NCBI GenBank assembly: GCA_039817415.1
Contig: JBCBVV010000007.1
Coordinates: 62,001 to 126,000 of the forward strand
Origin: JALEFZ01 sp039817415
GTDB lineage: Bacteria; Bacteroidota; Bacteroidia; J057
Length of the DNA: 64,000 nt
Reading direction: 5' to 3'
Shown piece by piece: positions 1 to 8,279 of the stretch; the first letter of the stretch is position 1, and every line of letters begins with the position of its first letter. Below the pieces are notes generated by a model. That model was not told where the DNA came from. It saw only the letters and a program-made list of their open reading frames with translations, and did no database searches. The position numbers and the translations under genes are program-made.

Positions 1-1337
1 TTATGATGGCCACCCGCGAATACCTCAATAAGGAAAGTTTCATGGAAATTGAAACACCTTTTTTGATTAAATCTACCCCTGAAGGGGCAAGGGACTTTTT
101 GGTGCCCTCCAGGCTTCACCATGGTACATTCTATGCGCTTCCTCAGTCTCCTCAGATTATGAAGCAGCTATTGATGGTAGCTGGAATGGACCGCTATTTT
201 CAGATTGTGAAGTGTTTTAGAGACGAAGACTTCCGTGGAGACCGTCAGCCCGAGTTTACGCAAATCGACTGCGAAATGTCCTTCGTAAAACAGGATGATG
301 TCCTGAACATGTTCGAAGGCATGACCAAGCATATCTTTAAGTCAGTCATAAATGTAGAATTGCCTGACTTTATCCGTATGCCGTACAAGGATGCGATTAA
401 ATACTATGGAACAGACAAGCCTGACCTAAGATTCGATTGCAAAATTGTAGACCTGAATGAGGCCATGGGGGGAACGGAATTCAAGGTATTCAACAACTTG
501 ATCGAAAACGATGGCCTGATTGCAGGGATTGTGGCAAAAGGATGTGCTTCCTACACCAGGAAGAAACTGGACGCCTTAACAAACTTCGTGAAGGAGCCAC
601 ATTTGGGCGCTAGCGGTTTGGTTTATGTCAAGTTTAATGAAGACGGAACCGTTAAGTCTTCTATCGATAAGTTCTACTCACAGGAACAATTGCTTAAAAT
701 TGGTGAGTTTGCTGGTGCGGAGAAGGGCGATCTCCTGCTCATTGTAGCTGATCAACTTCATGGGAAAACAAGGAAGATCTTGGGGCAGCTACGTTTGCAC
801 ATGGGGCGTCAAGAGGCATGGATTGATGAAGACAAGTGGTCAGTATTTTGGGTAGTGGACTTCCCCTTGTTTGAGGAAGATGAAGAATCGGGAAAATTGA
901 CTTTTGCACACCATCCCTTCTGTATGCCTGACGAGGAAAATTTGAAACATCTCTATTCTGATGACCCAGAGGACTTGAAAAAAGTAGCGGCTCAGTCTTA
1001 CGACATGGTGATCAACGGAAATGAGATTGTGTCTGGTTCTATTAGGGTGCACGATCCTGAGATTCAGACCAGAATTTTTGATATTCTTGGACTGTCTAAA
1101 GAAGATCAAGATGCCAAGTTTGGCTTTATGCTCAAAGCCTTCCAATACGGAGCACCTCCCCATGGTGGATGTGCGTTTGGATTAGACCGTTTCGTTATGC
1201 TAATGGCCGGTGAAAGTTCTATCCGTGATGTAATTGCCTTCCCTAAGACAGCGGGAGGACGTGATCTTATGATGGATGCACCTGCTTCTGTACCTGAAGA
1301 TAATTTGGGCGAATTGGGAATTGGCTTGAAGAAGTAA
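1..1337 (+). CDS. aspS: Aspartyl-tRNA synthetase, 3' part (cut by window start)
   Basis: Charges tRNA-Asp with aspartate in the cytoplasm. The visible 444 residues hold the class II catalytic core: motif 2 (FRDEDFRGDRQPEFTQID, residues 72-89), a bacterial-type insertion domain in the middle, and motif 3 near the C-terminus (GLDRFVMLMAGESSIRDVIA). Bacterial AspRS is usually about 590 residues, so roughly 145 N-terminal residues, the OB-fold anticodon-binding domain, lie before the window. The frame is open from base 3, and the ATG there is internal, not the real start. A hairpin terminator follows the stop codon directly. Family assignment is certain. Whether it charges only tRNA-Asp or also tRNA-Asn cannot be judged from this part. 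Confidence 0.97.
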   Translation, partial: MMATREYLNKESFMEIETPFLIKSTPEGARDFLVPSRLHHGTFYALPQSPQIMKQLLMVAGMDRYFQIVKCFRDEDFRGDRQPEFTQIDCEMSFVKQDDVLNMFEGMTKHIFKSVINVELPDFIRMPYKDAIKYYGTDKPDLRFDCKIVDLNEAMGGTEFKVFNNLIENDGLIAGIVAKGCASYTRKKLDALTNFVKEPHLGASGLVYVKFNEDGTVKSSIDKFYSQEQLLKIGEFAGAEKGDLLLIVADQLHGKTRKILGQLRLHMGRQEAWIDEDKWSVFWVVDFPLFEEDEESGKLTFAHHPFCMPDEENLKHLYSDDPEDLKKVAAQSYDMVINGNEIVSGSIRVHDPEIQTRIFDILGLSKEDQDAKFGFMLKAFQYGAPPHGGCAFGLDRFVMLMAGESSIRDVIAFPKTAGGRDLMMDAPASVPEDNLGELGIGLKK

Positions 1338-1360
1338 ATTCAGACAAATCAACAGATAAG

Positions 1361-1402
1361 CTCACTGTCCAGTCTTTAGACTAGGCAGTGAGTATTTTTT
1401 TT
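1361..1402 (+). terminator. Rho-independent terminator after aspS
   Basis: CTCACTG and CAGTGAG pair around an inner, imperfect CAGTCT/AGACTAG stem, followed by TA and a run of eight T. It lies 23 bases after the aspS stop codon on the same strand. Confidence 0.85.
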
Positions 1403-1455
1403 GAAATAAATGGCCTTTCTTTTTTAGATTGGCAATCCTTAATATGTTTGAATCT

Positions 1456-2361
1456 ATGTCGCGATCTATTGCCGTTTTTGGAGAAATGCTCTGGGATTTG
1501 TTACCAACTGGAAAACAGCCCGGTGGGGCACCTATGAATGTCGCTATTCACCTTCATAATCTGGGAATGGGACCAGCCTTGATCAGCAGAGTAGGAGAGG
1601 ATGATTTGGGCAGAGAATTGATCCAGTTTGTTATGACACGTGGCATAGAAACGCACTGGATTCAGCGCGATCCTATTCAGCCTACCGGGACGGTAAATGT
1701 CAATATGGACGATGCCCATGAAGTTAGCTATGAAATCGTTCAGCCAGTAGCATGGGATTATATACAGCCAGATCAAATCGCAATTGAAGTAGTTCAAAAG
1801 GCTGACATCCTCGTCTATGAATCGCTGGCCTGCCGAAACGAAGTGAGCTTTGAAACCCTAAAAGTCTTGTTGTCAAATGCGCAAGTAAGGGTATTTGATA
1901 CCAACTTACGCCCCCCATACTATGATAAAGAACTCCTAGAGTTTCTCCTTAAGGAAGCCGATCTCCTGAAAATAAACCATCACGAGCTGGAGGAAGTTGC
2001 TGCATGGCTGGGAGAATATCCAGATATGCTAAGTCAAATGAAGGCTGTTAAAGAAGCTTATCAAATCGGAGGAGTGTTAACAACCAGAGGAGCAAATGGA
2101 GCCATTTTTATGGATTCTAATGACAGACTGACGGAGCACAATGGCTTCAAGGTGGAGGTAGAAGACACCATTGGAGCAGGAGATTCTTTTTTGGCTGCCT
2201 TTTTATCCAAATGGTCCAAAGGAAAAGCTCCAGCAGAATGTCTTGAGTATGCCTGCGCCTTGGGAGCTATGGTCGCCGCCCGTCGAGGAGCCAATCCCAA
2301 AATTACGGATGAGAATATCTCCCTATTCATCGCTCAGCAAGATTTAGCCTCCCAAAGCTAG
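1456..2361 (+). CDS. PfkB-family carbohydrate kinase, fructokinase-like
   Basis: Phosphorylates a sugar, probably fructose or a related ketose, using ATP in the cytoplasm. The N-terminus IAVFGEMLWDLLP and the glycine pair in GGAPMNVAIHLHNLG (PfkB signature 1) are typical of fructokinases. DTIGAGDSF at about residues 237-245 is signature 2, with the catalytic Asp and anion hole. Length is about 301 residues, normal for the family. I chose the ATG at 1456 because the family begins a few residues before IAVFGE; an ATG at 1444 and a TTG at 1429 are in frame. No sugar transporter or other sugar-pathway gene is adjacent, so the substrate is not fixed by context. Confidence 0.88.
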   Translation: MSRSIAVFGEMLWDLLPTGKQPGGAPMNVAIHLHNLGMGPALISRVGEDDLGRELIQFVMTRGIETHWIQRDPIQPTGTVNVNMDDAHEVSYEIVQPVAWDYIQPDQIAIEVVQKADILVYESLACRNEVSFETLKVLLSNAQVRVFDTNLRPPYYDKELLEFLLKEADLLKINHHELEEVAAWLGEYPDMLSQMKAVKEAYQIGGVLTTRGANGAIFMDSNDRLTEHNGFKVEVEDTIGAGDSFLAAFLSKWSKGKAPAECLEYACALGAMVAARRGANPKITDENISLFIAQQDLASQS

Positions 2362-2435
2362 TTACTTTGCCTACATTTTTTCCCTTACTTTCTGACATCG
2401 TATGTGTTGTTTGAGCATAGCACAACCGTACGAAC

Positions 2436-2816
2436 ATGAAAAGACATTTCATTTGGCTGGCATTCCTATGTATGCTAAAGGGGGGAATGCTGTCGGCACA
2501 ATATTATGATCCCAAAAGCCGTAGCCTAAAGACTTACAGAGATCTACCCGCAGTAAGCATTGTGGGGATATCCCCCAATATTGCCCAAGATGTGGCCCAT
2601 CTAAGCTGTTATGCAGCGGATACATTAGAATTGGATCTTTTTCTTCTCCCTTGGAAAAATAGCAGGGATACCTTGTTTCAATGGACTCGCCTGATTTTTC
2701 CGGGTAAGAATAGCTTGCCACTCTATTTTTATGGAGTGGAAGAAGGAAACTATAGCCTACATATCTATTGCCGAAATGAAAAATTATCCCATGTATTTGT
2801 GAAGATTTTGCGATAA
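2436..2816 (+). CDS. Small secreted protein of unknown function
   Basis: 126 residues. An N-terminal signal peptide is clear: basic MKRH, a hydrophobic stretch, and probable cleavage after SAQ near residue 21. The mature part is about 105 residues, rich in aromatic and hydrophobic beta-strand-like segments, and ends in a short strand (SLHIYCRNEKLSHVFVKILR). This resembles the last strands of a T9SS sorting domain, but the usual upstream motifs are missing, so I do not call one. I recognise no family. It stands alone on the plus strand, 74 bases after the sugar kinase. Confidence 0.6.
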   Translation: MKRHFIWLAFLCMLKGGMLSAQYYDPKSRSLKTYRDLPAVSIVGISPNIAQDVAHLSCYAADTLELDLFLLPWKNSRDTLFQWTRLIFPGKNSLPLYFYGVEEGNYSLHIYCRNEKLSHVFVKILR

Positions 2817-2950
2817 TTTTTGGACATAGATGCAATTGCTAATATTATGAACTAAATTGTGTTAAGATATGTGTAAATGTAAGATTTAGGGCTTGACCTG
2901 TCTTCATTTTTGTCTAACTTAACATTAGCCAATTGCATCACCTATTCGTA

Positions 2951-3757
2951 ATGAATCCAACATATTATGATCAGATTGGGGAAGGCTATGACCGTACGCG
3001 GACGGCAGACCCTCATCTATCAGGGCGTCTTATTGCCTACTTATCTCCCCTTGAAAAACAAAGCTTTCTAGATGTTGGAAGCGGTACAGGTAACTATACT
3101 GCTGCCCTTCATGAACAGGAACTAGATATGGTCGGTATTGATCCCTCTGAGGAGATGATCAGACTCGCTAGCAAAAAGTTTCCTGACATCACCTGGAAAA
3201 TCGGTGCTGCAGAACGAATCCCCTATGAAGACAAACAGTTTGATGGGGTCGTTACAACGCTCACTATTCACCTTTGGGAAAGCCTAATCAAAGGCTTCAA
3301 GGAAATACACCGTGTGACCAAAGACAAAGGAAAGCTGGTCATCTTTACGGCCATGCCGCACCAGATGAAGAACTATTGGCTGAATGAATACTTCCCTGAA
3401 ATCATGGGGTATTACATGAATCTTATGCCTGGATATCCTAGTTTGCAAGCGACACTAGGAGCTACAGGATGGCAGCTAAAGGCAGTTGAGAAATACTTCG
3501 TTTCCGAAGAGCTTCAAGATTTATTCCTGTATAGTGGTAAGAACCGCCCTGAACTCTATTTCGAGGCAGGTTTCCGTTCGGGAATTTTTGCCTTCGGGAC
3601 GCACCACAATCCTGAAGATGTCCAAAATGGATTGACGAAGCTTCGCCAAGACATGGATAGCGGCCATTTTGAAGAGGTCAAAAAGAAATATGAGAACAAT
3701 CAAGGAGACTATCTCTTTCTAGTAGCAGAGAAGAAATCCAATCTTGATTTATTCTAA
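2951..3757 (+). CDS. Class I SAM-dependent methyltransferase
   Basis: Soluble methyltransferase of the Methyltransf_11/UbiE-like type, 268 residues. Motif I is FLDVGSGTGNYTAAL (around D41-G47), followed by the acidic ribose-binding position in MVGIDPSEEMI (about D66). The post-I region (IGAAERIPYEDKQFDGVVTTLTIHL) matches the motif II area. The C-terminal half, which sets substrate choice, gives no clear family. I chose the ATG at 2951; an upstream in-frame TTG at 2933 would add six residues. The neighbours do not point to a pathway. Confidence 0.85.
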   Translation: MNPTYYDQIGEGYDRTRTADPHLSGRLIAYLSPLEKQSFLDVGSGTGNYTAALHEQELDMVGIDPSEEMIRLASKKFPDITWKIGAAERIPYEDKQFDGVVTTLTIHLWESLIKGFKEIHRVTKDKGKLVIFTAMPHQMKNYWLNEYFPEIMGYYMNLMPGYPSLQATLGATGWQLKAVEKYFVSEELQDLFLYSGKNRPELYFEAGFRSGIFAFGTHHNPEDVQNGLTKLRQDMDSGHFEEVKKKYENNQGDYLFLVAEKKSNLDLF

Positions 3758-4077
3758 TTATTTTTCGAAAATCGAATAGAAAGCAAAAATTCTCGTGTAT
3801 TTTGTATTTTAACAAAAAAGCGACACAGTCTTTTTTCTGAATACGCTTCAGTAATATATTGGTAATTCCCTGAGTATTAATTGTATCTGACTCTGTATTG
3901 ATGAGTCAGACATCATATATTTTGTGCCAAATTGACAAGCCTTTTTAGGTCACTTTCTCTGTCACCTAAAAGTTTTTTGTGTATTTTTAATTTGGTATTG
4001 AAAAGCAATGACTTTGTTGAGAGCCATTAGGGAAAAGCGTTCTCAATTGGGGAGACCTTGTGTCTCCCCTTCTTTTT
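3758..4077. other. Intergenic region with three hairpins, two of them terminators
   Basis: 320 bases between the convergent methyltransferase and UxaC-like genes. An inverted repeat TCTGACTC/GAGTCAGA lies at 3886-3893 and 3903-3910 without a T-run. Two plus-strand terminator-like hairpins follow (listed separately), about 70 bases apart. Between them a weaker TTGAGA/TCTCAA pair is seen. No convincing gene lies here. Confidence 0.5.
3943..3978 (+). terminator. Terminator-like hairpin, first of two
   Basis: TTTTAGGT and ACCTAAAA form an 8-bp stem with a 13-base loop, followed by G and six T. It probably ends methyltransferase transcripts, 186 bases after that stop codon. Confidence 0.55.
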
Positions 4078-4079
4078 TT
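4049..4079 (+). terminator. Strong terminator, second of two
   Basis: GGGGAGAC/GTCTCCCC (8 bp, GC-rich, 5-base loop) is followed by TTC and a T-run. It acts on the plus strand; there is no matching T-run for the minus-strand gene that ends at 4078. Confidence 0.75.
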
Positions 4080-5412
4080 ACGCTCCCAGAAAATCTTTTC
4101 CTCCTTGGCTACAGATTGTACTCAGCCAAGAGACTAGTAAACCCTTATCTGCAGGAAGAGAGCCAGCATCCACTTCATGAGCCAACATTTGGCTGAGGAC
4201 GCGTTTTACATAGTCGTGTCGAGCAAGAGAAGGCCAGACACTTGCACTAGAAGGCATGCCTGGAAAAGCACCATTTAGAGAAGGAAAACTTATCTCTTTC
4301 ATGTGCTGAACCAATTCTTCCCTATGTGTCAATAACTCCCAGCCAGGTCTTACTTGGATCCATCCTGGGGGGAGCATACCATGAAATTTGGAGGCAATGG
4401 AAGCCAGTAATTTGCTTTTGTAGGGATGATGAAATATCGTTTTGGGTAATTTTTGGCGCTGTGTCATCTCGTGCAAATAACGCAAGAGATACCAAGCCGT
4501 TTCGTCATCTCCCATAGCATCAAAGCCAGTTTCTATTCCCTTCAACTGTCTGATTGTCCCAAGGTGGAATTGCTGGACCCAACCTCTCTCATGATACATT
4601 TCTGTAAGATGATGGAGCAGGGCTGATCTGAACTTCGCTTTTTCATCGGGAAAAAGTTCATGACCTAATCGGATCTTGTGAAAAATGAAATTGACTTGTT
4701 CTTGTGTATAAGGCTCTGCATACATCAATTCAAGGCGGTGATGCGCAAACTTACAACCATACTTCTCAAAGGCATCCATCGAGTATTGTAGGGCATTGAG
4801 TAAGTCAATATAATGCTCAAGCTGAAACCCACTTTTGGATGAGAGTTGATCTAGGTATTGATTAAAACTTGTTGCATCATCGACAATTAATGTTTTGATG
4901 GGAGCGAATATAGGGCTGACCTTTCCATGTAAATAAGATTCGGATGAAGGCTCAAGTAAATCATCAATAGGATCGGCTAAGTAATACAAGCTGCTCACAC
5001 AACTTTTTTCCATAAAGCTTTCAGGGCCGAAATCTCCTGCTGCCAGCTTCTCCTGTAATTGATGATAAATTTTTTGGGCGTTTGAAGGAGTAAGGAACTC
5101 ATCTATTTCCCAATAGTTGGAAAGCTCAAGATGAGAACAAGCATAAATGGGATGTAGCAAGTGCTTCTGCAGGTCCTTTACCCAAGCCTCAAATAAATCC
5201 TCTCCATCAAGTTGTTTTCCAAGAAATTTGCTTTTGAGAGGGTCGTCTGAAATCCATAACTGATTGATGTCGCGGTAACCTGTTAGGCTAAGTTGGGCGG
5301 GACTTAGTCGGGTGAAGTAATCTATCACAGGAAGGTCCTTGATGGCTTCATACAATTCTCTTGCCCAGTCAGAGCTCAAAAGGTAATCAGATTGGATCTT
5401 GTATACAGACAT
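4078..5412 (-). CDS. Uronate isomerase homolog with lost active site (probable pseudoenzyme)
   Basis: 444 residues, collinear with UxaC (glucuronate/galacturonate isomerase, amidohydrolase superfamily, usually about 470). Conserved scaffold segments include the N-terminus (DYLLSSDWARELY), NPLYHWTHLEL (here HPIYACSHLEL, residues 87-97), RRGWVQQYHIGALR (here ERGWVQQFHLGTIR), GFDSI.D (here GFDAMGDD), LPKTIL and RHEYF (here RHDYV). The catalytic positions are changed: the metal-binding HxH of DYHCHL is DYFTRL (F33, R35); GDHYKWR is DDPLKSK; TTDDP is YLADP; GWWFND is GWELLT; LTDSRSF is PSSASVW (S389 and S391 replace the metal Asp and the Arg). The frame is intact, so this is not a decaying pseudogene. 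I infer a non-catalytic or re-purposed protein. No uronate-pathway gene is adjacent. Confidence 0.8.
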   Translation of the reverse strand: MSVYKIQSDYLLSSDWARELYEAIKDLPVIDYFTRLSPAQLSLTGYRDINQLWISDDPLKSKFLGKQLDGEDLFEAWVKDLQKHLLHPIYACSHLELSNYWEIDEFLTPSNAQKIYHQLQEKLAAGDFGPESFMEKSCVSSLYYLADPIDDLLEPSSESYLHGKVSPIFAPIKTLIVDDATSFNQYLDQLSSKSGFQLEHYIDLLNALQYSMDAFEKYGCKFAHHRLELMYAEPYTQEQVNFIFHKIRLGHELFPDEKAKFRSALLHHLTEMYHERGWVQQFHLGTIRQLKGIETGFDAMGDDETAWYLLRYLHEMTQRQKLPKTIFHHPYKSKLLASIASKFHGMLPPGWIQVRPGWELLTHREELVQHMKEISFPSLNGAFPGMPSSASVWPSLARHDYVKRVLSQMLAHEVDAGSLPADKGLLVSWLSTICSQGGKDFLGA

Positions 5413-5561
5413 ATTGGTATGGGTTACTTCCTTATTTTACTGGCAAAAGCTAAAAAGGATTTTGAGGGAATAAAAAATTTTCCATCAGGAAGGAAAATTA
5501 TTTAAAGATGACAGAGAATATTACCCTCGTTCTTATTGAAGTATGTCTCCTTGTCTACATG

Positions 5562-5588
5562 AAAAAAGCCATTCCAAGAGGAATGGCT
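5562..5588 (-). terminator. Rho-independent terminator of the PepSY-like gene
   Basis: GCCATTCC/GGAATGGC (8 bp, 4-base loop). On the minus strand the stem is followed by six T. It lies 46 bases after the stop codon of the PepSY-like gene. Confidence 0.85.
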
Positions 5589-5633
5589 ATTGACATGATT
5601 CTGTTAAATCTATATTTTATCAATTCTCTTCGA

Positions 5634-6077
5634 CTACTTAGCCCCAAGAAAATTACCTTTGTCATCGTACTTTAAATACTTGTTTTGCCCATTTTTGGAG
5701 ATCTTAACCAGGTAGAAACTCCCCTTATTCATGGAATCATGGAAACCAGTTCCTTCAATTGTAAAATCAGGAAACTTGTTTTTACAATGCAGCCTTGCAT
5801 TGCGTGGTACCTTTTCTAGCGGTACATCAATGTCTGTGTACAGCCATAATCCTGCAGAGGTGTACAGGGCCTTCATTCTGTATCCATTCATTTTGAAGAT
5901 TGCCATGAAGCGATTGTCTTTGGCTTTCCAATCTACTGCTATGGCCTTAGGAAATTCCGATTGGAATTTCTGTTCCACAATCCGAGGCGCGACCTGCTTA
6001 CCACCTCTGGTAGTGTCTTGTGCCCAAAGGGTCACGGTAGCAAAAAGGGGGATTAACAGAAGAGCCAGCTTTTTCAT
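5634..6077 (-). CDS. Secreted PepSY-like protein
   Basis: 147 residues with a signal peptide (MKKLALLLIPLFATVTLWAQ, cleavage after Q20 likely). The mature part has the PepSY-like pattern common in Bacteroidota: an F..EFP.A..VDWK strand-helix opening, then an aromatic beta-sheet (KALYTSAGLWLYTDIDV), a short FPDFTIEG element and a C-terminal YLVKISKNGQNKYLKYDDKGNFL strand pair. This resembles the 'beta-lactamase-inhibitor-like PepSY-like' domain (PF11396). It is expected in the periplasm or outside the cell. The function of this family is unknown. It is monocistronic with its own terminator. Confidence 0.7.
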   Translation of the reverse strand: MKKLALLLIPLFATVTLWAQDTTRGGKQVAPRIVEQKFQSEFPKAIAVDWKAKDNRFMAIFKMNGYRMKALYTSAGLWLYTDIDVPLEKVPRNARLHCKNKFPDFTIEGTGFHDSMNKGSFYLVKISKNGQNKYLKYDDKGNFLGAK

Positions 6078-6208
6078 GATAGGTGTTGATAGGGTTCCAA
6101 ACTCTATAACAATATATCATTCTGAAGGCTGTTTTCCCAATACCGAAATGTTAGTTAATTGACTGATTCATAAATCGTAACAAATGGCAAAAATTAAGCA
6201 GGTAATAT

Positions 6209-6763
6209 TTATTTGAGTGTATAATGACTAATTTCCTGATATTCAGGACCATTATCCGTTAGCTTGGATTCCCAAAGGGTGAGTTCAGAAATTTTAATTT
6301 TTTTTTGATTTATATAATAATTCAACTCAATATCACGTTCCAATTCATCATTTTTTAGCCTGGCTAGGGTTATGTGAGGAAGTGGACTTTTTCTAATTTG
6401 CTGCTCAGGATGTATTTGCAAATAGTGTGTATGTATGTGAGATACGAGCTCTCTAAATTCATCCCTTTTGATGAATTTAGCCCAAATCATCCTTCTGTTT
6501 TTGTTAGTGGGACCCCAAGCTAATTTGTCTAATTGCAACTCAAAAGTAGGACGATTTTTTAGGCTGAGCTCAAGCAATGCCTTGAGGTTATCTATCATCT
6601 CAACCCTCACCCCTCCGAAGAAATAGACCGTAATGTGAAACTGATGAGGAGGAATCCATTTTATATTTGATTCTTCGGAATACTGTTTGCAAAATGCTTC
6701 CAACTCCCTAGACAAGTCTTGAGGAATTTTGATTCCTAGAAAGAGTCTCAGATGATCTGCCAT
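6209..6763 (-). CDS. thpR: RNA 2',3'-cyclic phosphodiesterase (2H/LigT family)
   Basis: 184 residues, the usual length. Both catalytic HxTx motifs of the 2H phosphoesterases are present: HITVYF at 43-48 and HITLARL at 130-136. The N-terminus RLFLGIKIP is the usual first strand of ThpR. The enzyme hydrolyses RNA 2',3'-cyclic phosphates in the cytoplasm; its in vivo role is unclear. It lies 10 bases after the membrane TPR gene and may be co-transcribed with it and the sigma factor, although that link may have no functional meaning. Confidence 0.9.
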   Translation of the reverse strand: MADHLRLFLGIKIPQDLSRELEAFCKQYSEESNIKWIPPHQFHITVYFFGGVRVEMIDNLKALLELSLKNRPTFELQLDKLAWGPTNKNRRMIWAKFIKRDEFRELVSHIHTHYLQIHPEQQIRKSPLPHITLARLKNDELERDIELNYYINQKKIKISELTLWESKLTDNGPEYQEISHYTLK

Positions 6764-6773
6764 AGCGTGGAAA

Positions 6774-7523
6774 TTAGGGAAGCTGCTTCAGTAATTTCTT
6801 CGCATCCTTCTTAAAGGCTTTGCTATTTTCGGCCAAGCCCATCAAAATCCCTCGTGCCTTGTCAGTCTTATCCAGGGCGAGGTAGGCTAGTGCCAATTGC
6901 CATCTACACTCATAATAGTCAGGAAAATACTCATTCACCTCTTCTAAAGCCGCTGTTGCCTCTTCATAATTCTTCAATTCCATTTGGGTATACGCATAGC
7001 CAATGGTGATTTCCGTCTCGGTATTCATGCTGACATCAAGTGAGTCATTGTGAAAAATCTGTTGGAAAATCTCTAAAGCTTCCTCAAACCTTCTTTCATT
7101 GTAAAAGCTTTTGGCCATGAGCATCAAAGAATCCTTCCTTATGTCTGATCTGATATTTGCCCAAGGCAATTCAAGCATTTCGTAATTGGCAGCATATAGT
7201 TCTGGTCCACTGCTGGGAGTATCTTTTTTCAATAATAAGAAAATCAAACTTAGTGCAGCGATAAGAACGGAAGCGGCCACGGCATATTTACCCCACTGTG
7301 GAAAGGAAACAATCTTAGCGGCTTCCTGCTTGTGTTGGTGATACTGTTTGTTGAGCTTTTCCTTTAATTGCTCATCCCCCCAAGCTTCAATGGCTTCCAG
7401 GCTAGTTTGGTAGGCAGATAACTTATCGTCAAAGCCTTCCATTTTCTCTGATGCAGTCTGGCGGCTGATTTCACCATTCTGAAATTGCTCCAACAAAGCT
7501 ATATCCTGATCGCTTAATTCCAT
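6774..7523 (-). CDS. Single-pass membrane TPR protein, possible anti-sigma partner
   Basis: 249 residues. Residues 1-75 are cytoplasmic, acidic and helical (LLEQFQNGEISRQTASEKM). One transmembrane helix lies at 80-98 (YAVAASVLIAALSLIFLLL). Residues 125-249 form about three TPR units outside the membrane (for example SFYNERRFEEALEIFQQI). This plan, an N-terminal sigma-binding-like helix bundle, one TM helix and an external sensor, suits an anti-sigma factor. No zinc-binding ZAS motif is visible. The sigma factor gene lies 48 bases upstream on the same strand. The role is inferred from architecture and neighbour only. Confidence 0.65.
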   Translation of the reverse strand: MELSDQDIALLEQFQNGEISRQTASEKMEGFDDKLSAYQTSLEAIEAWGDEQLKEKLNKQYHQHKQEAAKIVSFPQWGKYAVAASVLIAALSLIFLLLKKDTPSSGPELYAANYEMLELPWANIRSDIRKDSLMLMAKSFYNERRFEEALEIFQQIFHNDSLDVSMNTETEITIGYAYTQMELKNYEEATAALEEVNEYFPDYYECRWQLALAYLALDKTDKARGILMGLAENSKAFKKDAKKLLKQLP

Positions 7524-7571
7524 GATTTACCCTTTTTGACTTTTCAAACGGCACAGGTCATCCAGATGAAC

Positions 7572-8123
7572 TTAGCCATGAACGATTTTCATCAGTTGCT
7601 TCATGCAACGATACCTTAAGGAGCCCGCGGTATTGGCATTTTTGATACCCAGAATGTGGGCGATTTCTGCCATATCCTCGTAGCCCCAATAATAGCGGTA
7701 CATCAGAATCTCTTTGCACTGCTTTCCTAGTTTTTCCATGTAAGCCAATAATGCTTGGAAAGCCTCACGGGTTTGAAGGGTGTCTGAGGCAATAGGCCGC
7801 TCATCCTCCGTATCCGGAAATTCTTCTACCACAACCTCTGATTTAGTCGATTTATCCCGGATCAAATCAACACATTTGAAATAATAAATTTTATAGAAGT
7901 AAGTGGAGAGCTTACTTTTGCCCTCAAATTTTCCCCTTAATATCTGCCTCCGCATACCGATAATAGCATCTGTGTAGGCATCCAAACACTCTGTCTCTGT
8001 AAGTTGGTGCCGTTTTATAGCATCCCCAATCATGCCCTTGTGTTGGTCAAAAAAAGACTGTATCGCTTTCTCAGCCTGAGTCCCTCCTGATAATAAGGCG
8101 CTTATGAAGGCTTTATCGTCCAT
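7572..8123 (-). CDS. RNA polymerase sigma factor, ECF-like sigma-70 family
   Basis: 183 residues. Region 2 covers about 45-100: a core-binding and -10 recognition segment with KSKLSTYFYKIYYFKCVDLI. Region 4 covers about 130-180 as a helix-turn-helix (CKEILMYRYYWGYEDMAEIA, then LGIKNANTAGSLRYRCMKQL). Regions 1 and 3 are absent, as in ECF factors. It starts 156 bases from a divergent secreted-protein gene, with an inverted repeat between them, and is followed by the membrane TPR gene. Similar sigma/TPR/CHAT neighbourhoods are familiar in Saprospiria. The regulon is unknown; its own locus is a natural candidate. Confidence 0.88.
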   Translation of the reverse strand: MDDKAFISALLSGGTQAEKAIQSFFDQHKGMIGDAIKRHQLTETECLDAYTDAIIGMRRQILRGKFEGKSKLSTYFYKIYYFKCVDLIRDKSTKSEVVVEEFPDTEDERPIASDTLQTREAFQALLAYMEKLGKQCKEILMYRYYWGYEDMAEIAHILGIKNANTAGSLRYRCMKQLMKIVHG

Positions 8124-8206
8124 AAAGGAAAGTTAGAAAATAATTCGTCTTTTATGGTAGAAGGCCGTTGATTGGCCTCAAATAATTCCGACTAACAGAA
8201 AAATCC

Positions 8207-8246
8207 TTCGGAGAAATGGTCAGATAATTTCGAATGATTCTCCGAA
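8207..8246. promoter_or_regulatory. Inverted repeat between sigma factor and secreted protein
   Basis: TTCGGAGAA (8207-8215) and TTCTCCGAA (8238-8246) are perfect 9-base inverted arms with a 22-base spacer, so centres are 31 bases apart, about three helical turns. The spot is 34 bases before the start of the secreted-protein gene and 84 from the sigma gene. There is no T-run, so an operator or looping site fits better than a terminator. A small AGGCC/GGCCT pair sits nearby at 8162-8178. Confidence 0.4.
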
Positions 8247-8279
8247 CTCTATAAATTATATGAGACAAATCACAGAATT

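Noticed and set aside
1443..1450. TATGTTTG as a -7 promoter box at the start of the sugar kinase
   Set aside because: It overlaps a candidate start codon and has no -33 box at the right distance.
2449..2835. 128-codon minus-strand frame opposite the small secreted protein
   Set aside because: The plus-strand frame has a clear signal peptide; the minus-strand one has no recognisable features.
4008..4196. 62-codon plus-strand reading frame crossing the end of the UxaC-like gene
   Set aside because: It runs across a strong terminator and overlaps the opposite gene; its sequence resembles no protein.
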